From Rugalucina vietnamica (taxonomy: Eukaryota > Mollusca > Bivalvia > Lucinida > Lucinidae): a stretch of DNA of 64,000 nucleotides. The stretch lies in NCBI GenBank assembly GCA_964017185.1, contig OZ024870.1:23273621-23337620 (forward strand), in the 5' to 3' direction. Positions within the stretch are counted from its first letter, which is position 1. Each line of letters starts with the position of its first letter. Below, piece after piece: positions 13,201 through 22,200 of the stretch. Made by a program: the position numbers and the translations under genes. The notes beneath the pieces were generated by a model. The model ran no database searches, was not told the origin of the DNA, and saw nothing but the letters and a program-made list of their open reading frames with translations.

Positions 13201-16200
13201 ATAATGTTTTACTGACCTAATTAAACACACACTGAATAAAAGGTGGTTTTACCATATCTGAATGTACGAAACTGCATTTAAACTATAGTGTGTATTTGGC
13301 CTTGTGAAAATGAAATTTTCGGGATTTTATGTGGCTGCATTATAGATAGACAAATGTTATTGTCAGAGTTTGGTACTAAATTTGTCGTAAAATATGCAAC
13401 AAAAATTTTGAAAATCGGCCAGTAGATAAAAAAGTTATGCAAGAAATAATTTTTGAATAGGGATTTAACACTGACAGGGGAGACAATTTAGTGAGGCGAA
13501 CTTTCAGGTCCGGTAACCCTGTTGAATTTATTTGGAAGTTTTTGTCTCTGAAATGTCATTTATGATGCCCAGTAGACATTCAAAACATTTATAAGGAAGT
13601 TATCAGCTTTTTAAAATTTTCCGGGAAATTAATTACTTCCCTTTCTTGTTGTTTTACTATAGGAAAATCCCTATTCAAAGATGTTTTTGCTTGTAAAATC
13701 CTTATTTGTTGACCGTTTTTGAAAGTTTTTGTTGCTCATATTGCGACAAACTAAGAATGATCATCCGATAATAAAATTATGTGTCTTTTTTCTCATTTAA
13801 GTGCAAATTCTTCGCGAAAATCCAGTTTCAAAACTTGAAAACCAGACTATAAAACAAACAGCCTAGACTGAAACTAAATTCAAAAAATCTGAAACCCCTT
13901 ATTTTGGCCTTATCCGATTTCCAGACATCACGCTTTTAAAAAAAGCTATTTCTTGTTTGAACAATGACAAATTAAAAACAGTTTTAATAATCTATTTCAA
14001 CAGCACAAAATTGGTCACATATGACTGAGCAGTAATAGTTATTTAGGCAATATTTTTACTCAATATGGCGTCAATATGGAGTCGGGATTTCAACAAAATG
14101 CTGAAAATAAACTTCACAAATTTACCAGGCCATTTTTTGTTTCCCCGCTTCGCCGCTTCCACGCCTTGGTCAAAATTCGGCGAGAGCGGCGTACGCCGGT
14201 ATTGCGCCGATTTGAGCCGCCGGTCACGTGACCTGACCCGTTCGCCGATCATGTGATCAAAATCAATCGAGTGTCTCGCCGGTTACGGGGCACAACCGGC
14301 GTACGCCCGGCGAGACCAAAAAAACACAGCCTATGATATGAAAAACCGCCGGGTACCAGCAGTGTACAGACACGGTATTTTGTCTGTCTCAAAATATCTT
14401 CGAAAAACTAACTTTCGCTAATTCTGATATATGTGAAATTTTCTGGAGATATTAAATCAAAAACGGAATAATGGAATACAGTGATGGCATCATTTCCGCT
14501 CTGTCCTCAGATCAGCACACCCCCACTTTCAATCGCAATTCAACATGCCTTACCTTCCAGAAAGAAAATATGTTTAAGTTTTTTATAATCCATTTTCATT
14601 CTTCTTTCGATTAGCGAAATCGAATTTCAAAAATATTACGCCATCTAATCGTTATCGTGATATCAAATTCGTAAATCTATTTTTAGTCGCTTATCACGTT
14701 TCGATTTTTTGACATCCAATTAATGGCGTAATTGCTGCTACACGTTGGGATTGTACAACACATTTGTATTCCAGGAAGGAAGACAAATTTGTCAGGTATG
14801 TATTCATGAAAATTAATTGATAATTTATAAATGCTGTAAAACTTTATTCCATATCAAAGAAGGGCATGGTGCGTCCTCAGTTTCGCAAACTTGATTTTCA
14901 TGATGCTAGGATGGCAATTTGAATGACCTTTAAGCGAATATTCATAGATTATGCTATTCCAGTGTCCACATTATAATTGTTGTTTCAGAAAGAGAAGATA
15001 AATAATTTAGATCTTATACTCTCGACTCTTCTTTCATTTTTCACCAATAGCTATATATATAAATGGAAGGAGCGCAGTGGCTCGGTGGTAGAGCGTCGTA
15101 TCAAAGGCTCGAGCAAGACGCATAAACTTCACGCAGCTTTTGGGTTATGCACTAGTCATTTGTAATCACGGTCCCCACCCCCGGGGCAGGGCGGGGGTAG
15201 CAGTGGAAATGAGCGGGGTCTTAATCAAAATTATGACACGGCAGTGCTGGGGAAATACCCGTTTTTTTTTTTTATAAATGCAAAAAGGGCCATGAAAATG
15301 TAAAATGCAAAATATACCAGGCTACGGGGGAAAACAGCAGTGGTTTTTACCAACAAACAGTCCCCACAGGGTCACCCGGGGGCTTTAGCGGGGATTGTCC
15401 CCGCTATTCCCCGAGGGTGGGGCCGTGGTTACAAATGTCTAGTGCATTAGGCTGGTAGCTCCGGCCGAAACTGACTGTAAAAATGTTGACTGTGGCACAC
15501 CTTATTACCAACAATTCATGTAAACATGGAATTATGTAACCCCGGCAGTTCGTGTCCAGAATGACCAGGAAAGTCATGTTAATAAAAGAGGAATTCTGTA
15601 CAAATGGTTGGGCCGACCTAGGAATTATGTTCCTCGATAATAATTCACAGATTACTCGGTCTTAATACAATTGAAAATGCATGGATCAACATGGCAACGG
15701 TTTTGTTAGTACAGACAAAAGGTGCATGTACAGCAGTGCATATCCTTACTCCAGGCCTTGTGGGGGCCTCTCAGGGCTTTTGGGATCTGGGGGGAATGGT
15801 AATTTATTTTCAGGGATCTATGGAGAACTAGATTCGGGGGGTGGGGGGGGGGGGTTAGGGAGCAGGGATTTGACAAATACATTCTTAGGAGCTGGGGAGA
15901 AAGGCCATTTTTTTTTTCAGAGAGCAGGGAACTAAGCCCCCATCCCCAAAACCGGTAGGGTCTTCGTAGGGCATTTGTTTTCGAGGAGTCGTATTTACAA
16001 ATAAGAACCATTCATAACAAGAGCGCTCGTCCGTCCACAATTCGTTCTATATTTCTCTGTAGCAATGAAAGCGGTACGCATGGAACCTTGCTTAGATGTT
16101 GTCCTTGACATACTCTACAACCTTGACGTGATGTCCTTGGCCTATGTGTCATGGTTTATCGACTTTGTGAAAATTTACGTCAAGTTGCGGCGAACATTCT

Positions 16201-19200
16201 ATGTTCTAACGTTGACGAAAACCATTACTGCATACTTTCAAGATAAATACAGAAATTACATTTTGATCATTGTTACTAATGATTTGGTAGAACAATCTAT
16301 TTCTGGTGGCCATTTTGGATACCATCTTGAAAAGTTTGATGTTCACAGTCTTCTCAAAACGAGTGAAGTTTCACCTATAATCATCCTCCATGATTTGATG
16401 ACAAAATAAGCACAAACATATTTAAAATCATTATAACTAATAATAATTATAGTTGAAAATCCTGTATTGGCAGACATATTGGACGCCATCTTCAATTTCT
16501 CAAAACCCTCAATGATGAAAAAGTGTCGTCGGTCAGATTCTTTAAGACAATGCCTATAGAACAGGAATCCATCAAGAAAAAAAAAACAAACAACTTTTTA
16601 CCTGGTTATCAGGTCCAGTGAAAATCTGGAATATACGTTGTAATAACGTTGTTCGTCGAACATGATCCATTGATTTGGTTAGGTCTTAGGCAAAGCGGAA
16701 GTGTATTATACTACGATGCGCCTTGTCATAGTTCTCTACAACCATTTTTATACAAAAAGAAGAGTTTTCTTCTCTTCTTTGTATGTGAATTTTACTGATC
16801 TGATTGTGTTTGTGGAATTGGGGACAGGTGTGCGGAAATGGGGACACATGGGACCCTTATATTTGGGCTTCCAGGGTGCAGACGGAAAGTGTTAGTATAA
16901 AAATCTTACTTGCATATGAAAGAATAATAAATTGTTGACAAGTGCATGCCAAGCCCTTTTTGATATATGAAACAGTATTGCGAGGAACAGCCTTTGACGA
17001 GAACCGTTTGCGGAAATGATGCCATCACTGTACGTTATTAAATCAGTGAGTTCTATAATCATCTTTCGTTATTGAAGAAGACATATAAACACTAACATTT
17101 AAAATAGTCAATAAACAGCGGCCATGCTAACAAGCCCCTAGGCCCTCTTATTGATTACTCCATTGTGGAAAGCTCACTGCTTAAGACCACTCACGCTCGA
17201 TTGTGTGTACGATACAAGGGAGAGAACTGTGTATCGGTCTTCTATAAGTATACCAACAACCGTAACGCAGCCGAGATGCCAGCTGATACCCAGAAGTTAC
17301 TGAGCGCAGAGGACTCAGTTAAACAAAAACATCTAGACATTGTAAAGCAAATGTCAGTTGATGAACTTAAGAAATTCAACACTGGAAAGCAGTTTAAACA
17401 GAATCTCTTGGATGAACTTACTGCATTATTACCGGGCTATGCCACAGCGCGCCTTACAGAGACTGCTCAGTGTATATCCAATGCAGTATACCGGGAGGCA
17501 AAATCTCTTCTGAACAAAAAACAAAGAAACCCCCAAACTAACAAGACAATTATTGATGAGCATTTATTGTCCGACACAATCATACAAGACCTAGACACCA
17601 CAATGCAGCCTGGCGTTGACTCCGGGAATGCATGTTATCAGCCCAGTGAATCTGAAGCCACTGAAACAGATGATTGTGATGACGATAATCATTCAGCCAA
17701 CCAAACCAGTCTCCGGATGACAGTATCACAAAACTAAAACAAACTGTGGAAAGTGAAACTAGACCCCCTAGTGAATCTATATGTGAGGGAAAAGATGAAA
17801 TTAAATTGTCTAAAAAAGCCAGTCAATGCTGTGATACGTGCAAAGTTAAGCCAACACATAAAAAGAAGTATGACATGATTCAATGTTCTGCATGTATGAA
17901 GTGGTACCATGAAACATGCGTGGGTATCTCAAAAACTGACCCCGTTGGTTTGTGGTTTTGTCCGACATGTAGATCTATTCCATCGGCGATTGAAACTGGA
18001 ATTAAATCACTGAAAACCGACGTCGACGGTCTGAAAGAGACCACTCTGTCTATACTTAACGCAGTACAAGGACTTTCAACAACCCTAGAAAACAGTATTG
18101 AAAACCTAAATGACCGGCTAACAGCTCTGCAGAGACAGGTCAATGCAAATGACATATGTATCACAGAAAAATTGCAAAGTTTATCTAGCACAACCGATAA
18201 CATTAAAACTGTTTATGATCAAAAAGCTTGCAAGATACTCAATAAAACAACGACTGTTCTCGATAAAATTAAAGAACAATCGGAAGATATCAAAACGCTA
18301 TCTGAAAAAACCAAACAGAGTCAGACTCAGTGTGTAGATAAACTTAATGTGCCTAAACAACAAACTGAACAAACCAAAACAACATACACACAGTCAAGGA
18401 AACTACATGATAACAGACCAAGTCAGAATACAAAACCGACCAAAACACTAGCATCGAATGAGCCAAAACAAAAACGCTTTAAAAAACCAAAGTCATCGGT
18501 TGAAAACACACAAGAGTCAGAAACAATTGACTTGACCAACGAGACAAGAAAACAAATCAAAGAATCAACTCTCTTGGTTGGAAGTTCGATCTTAAAGGGT
18601 ATTAAAAATAGACAACTTAAGCCAAACACGACAGTGCGATCTTTTCCTGGAGCAACTATACAAACATTAAATTCCAAGTTAAAACAGTATGACCTAGAAA
18701 ACTGTACAACAATTATTTTACATGTAGGTGGAAATGACGCAGACAGTGGCATAGACCTTGACAGTTTCCAAGACGATTACATTGATCTTATGGACAGTCT
18801 GGCATCTGACGATCGTAGGCTTATCGTATCTGGTCTTCTGCCAAGAGAAACTGTAGATCTAGCGCCTTACAATAGACAACTGAAATTGTTGTGCGATGAA
18901 AATCATGTTGATTTCATCGATCATTATGACAGCTTTCTACTTGCTTCTGGTGAATTACCCACATCATATTATCACAGAGACAAGGTACATCTAAATGTTG
19001 GTGGCACAAGAAAACTTCTACACAACATTGATCGTCTATGTAAGGTCGCCGGATCTACCGTTTCCTCTGAAGCAGAGTCCCGAGGCAGGGGGCCTAGAAG
19101 TCGTGGGCCTAGAAATGTTGCCCCTACTGATAGACGGTCTCAGCGTTCACCAAAGTTCTGCCATATTTGCTCAATGAGTAATCACAGCACTTGCGATTGT

Positions 19201-22200
19201 TATTTCAACAGTCGACGTGCAGGGATGACAGGTCGTAATGCGTACTAGGAAGCTGTGGGGCATATAAAGCATAAAACACACAGTATCATTCAAGATGTGC
19301 ATGCCAATCCAATAAATTATGTAATGCCCACTTCTGAGACTGACAGCACAGAATTAAACCTATATCATCCCAGTATGCCGTCAGTCGAAATGGATAACGA
19401 TGCGATGCTTGACGACAGTAGTTCTATAACTCTTAATGCTATGACATCCAGCCGGTCTCCTGAAACTGAGCGCAATCTGGATTTGACATTTACGTCAAAA
19501 GGTTTACATTTTAGCAACCTGAATATAAGGCATTTAGTCCCAAAACTAGATGAACTACGCTTACATCTCGCAGCTGATAATGGTCCAGATATTATGGGAA
19601 TTTGCGAAACTTTCCTTGAATGCTCTGTTCCTGATTGCCAACTCAACATTCAGGGGTTCAATTTTATGCGTAAAGACAGATCTGAAATTCTAAATAAAAC
19701 AGGTGGCGGTCTTGTTCTTTATTATAAAGATTCATTAAATTGCAATCGCCGATCTGAATTTGAGGTATCCAAAATTGAGACGCTTTGGTCAGAATTTACC
19801 TTACCAAATTCTAGATCATTTCTAGTATGCACTGTGTATCGTCCTCCAAGGGCACTCTCTGAATGGGTATCCCAATTTGAACATGAACTGTCTATTGCAC
19901 AGACTACTGGACTTGAAATTATATTAATGGGCGATTTTAATATCGATTATATTTCCCAGTGTATAAATACGAAATGGCTCAGTCAATATGATACAACTTT
20001 TCGACCTGTCACAGTTAGTGTCTAAGCCAACGCGAGTCACGGAAACATCGGCTACATTGATAGACCATGTATACACCAACCATCCTGAAAATGTAACGGA
20101 ATGTTTTGTATCTCATGTTTCTATTAGTGACCATTTTCCAGTTTGTTTCACAAGAAAAGTAAATTGTAAACTCTCTAAAAACGAACACACGACTACAACG
20201 TACCGCTGTTTTAAACAATTTAACGAATCTGTATTCTTAAACGATCTCCAAATCGGGCTGACTTCCTTTACTGCAAATTCATCTAATGTTGACGACGATT
20301 TCTCAATCTGGTTCAATTTAATTATTAGGCATTTAGATAGCCACGCTCCATTTAAAACAAAAAGAGTGAAAAATAAACGCTTGCCGGAATGGTTTTCACC
20401 TGAAATCACTCATATGCAGAGATTGCGAGATGATAGCAAACGGCAAAAGAAATGGTCAGACTATACACGGTACCGTAACAAAACACGTCAGCTGATACGC
20501 GCAGCAAAGCGGAAGTTCTTCTCGGATTCCATCTCTGACTCCAAAGATTCAAAATTGTTATGGCAACATTTAAGATCTGTAAGTTCTAACAAAACGATCT
20601 CATCAAGTAATCTCCCCGAAGAGCTGATCATAAACAACGAAACAATTACTGGTTCAGAAAATGTCGCATCCAAGCTTAATAACTACTTTACATCTATTGC
20701 AGATATTCTGAATAAAAATCCAAATGAGGCATCCAATCTTGATCTGGGGAGATTGCAACATTTTACAAACAGCAAACTTGCGCAAAATACATTTTTTTCA
20801 CATACCGCTTATTACATCAGACCAAGTTTTATCGTACATTAATAAGCTCGATTCGTCAAATGCTACAGGTGTCGATGGATTGGGTCCTAGAATCATTAAG
20901 TTAGCTGCCGATATATTAGCCCCATCTATTACTTTGCTAATTAACAAAAGCATTAAAACTGGGCAATTTCCGACACACTTAAAAGTAGCTAAAGTACTTC
21001 CAATCTTTAAAGGGGGAACGAAATCCGACCCCTCAAACTATCGACCAATTTCTATCTTACCAACAATCTCCAAAATATATGAGAAACATGTCAATCATCA
21101 CCTAATGGGCTATTTGAATAAGTTTAAATTGTTACATGAAAGTCAGTCCGGATTCAGACAAAAACACAGTTGCCAAACAGCTCTTGTTAAACTTATTGAT
21201 CAATGGAAAGCATGCATGGACAAAGGCGACATTGTGGGAACTCTTTTTATAGATTTTCGTAAGGCGTTCGATGTTGTAGACCACCAAATTTTAATCAGAA
21301 AGCTTCAAGTATATAAATTTAGTACCACCGCAATTAAATGGTTCGAATCTTATCTTGAATTACGCCAGCAAGCCACAGTTAGTGACAAAGGGCTATCAAA
21401 CTTTGCCCAAGTACGATCTGGAGTACCACAAGGCTCAATACTCGGCCCCACCCTCTTTTTGCTATTTATAAATGACCTTCCGTTAGTCCTCAAGCATTGC
21501 AAAGCTGATCTCTATGCAGATGATGCCACCTTTCACACACATGGAAACAATAAAAACGAAATTCAAAATAATATTCAATCCGATTTTAATGATTCTAAAC
21601 AGTGGGCTAAAGGTAACAAAATGCATGTACACGACAATAAAACATCATGTATGACCTTAGGAACAAAACAACGTCTTGATGGCTCTCATATTTTAGATAT
21701 TAAAGCTGGAGATGTAAGCATTAAAAATGTATCTAATCAAAAATGGCTAGGCGTTTACATTGACGAAAACCTAAGCTGGACAACTCACATCGAATATCTT
21801 TGTAAAACCGTCTCATCGAAAATATCATTACTACGACAGTTGTCAGAATATGTCCCAATACATGTTCAAAAACAATTTTATCAAAGTTACATTCTTCCAC
21901 TTCTTGATTATGGCTCCGTTACTTGGGGATCAGCATCTACCGCAAACATCGAAAGATTAGCAAAACTTCAAAAACGAGCAGCGCGTATTATTCTCAAATG
22001 TGACTTCGATACCCCATCAGCTTCAATGTTTCAGGAACTAGGCTGGATGTCGATAGAGAGCAGAATTAAATACAACAACGCTGTTCTAACGTACAAAGCC
22101 CTCAATGACATGACTCCAGATTATATTGCTGAGCTTCTTACACCAATGTCACAGACGCATTCTCGTCACCTACAATCAAGTGAATCTGGCGAGTTGTATG

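Noticed and set aside
16065-16409. 114-codon frame as a small gene
   Set aside because: No family motif, no splice context, and it includes dispersed-repeat words. Likely chance.
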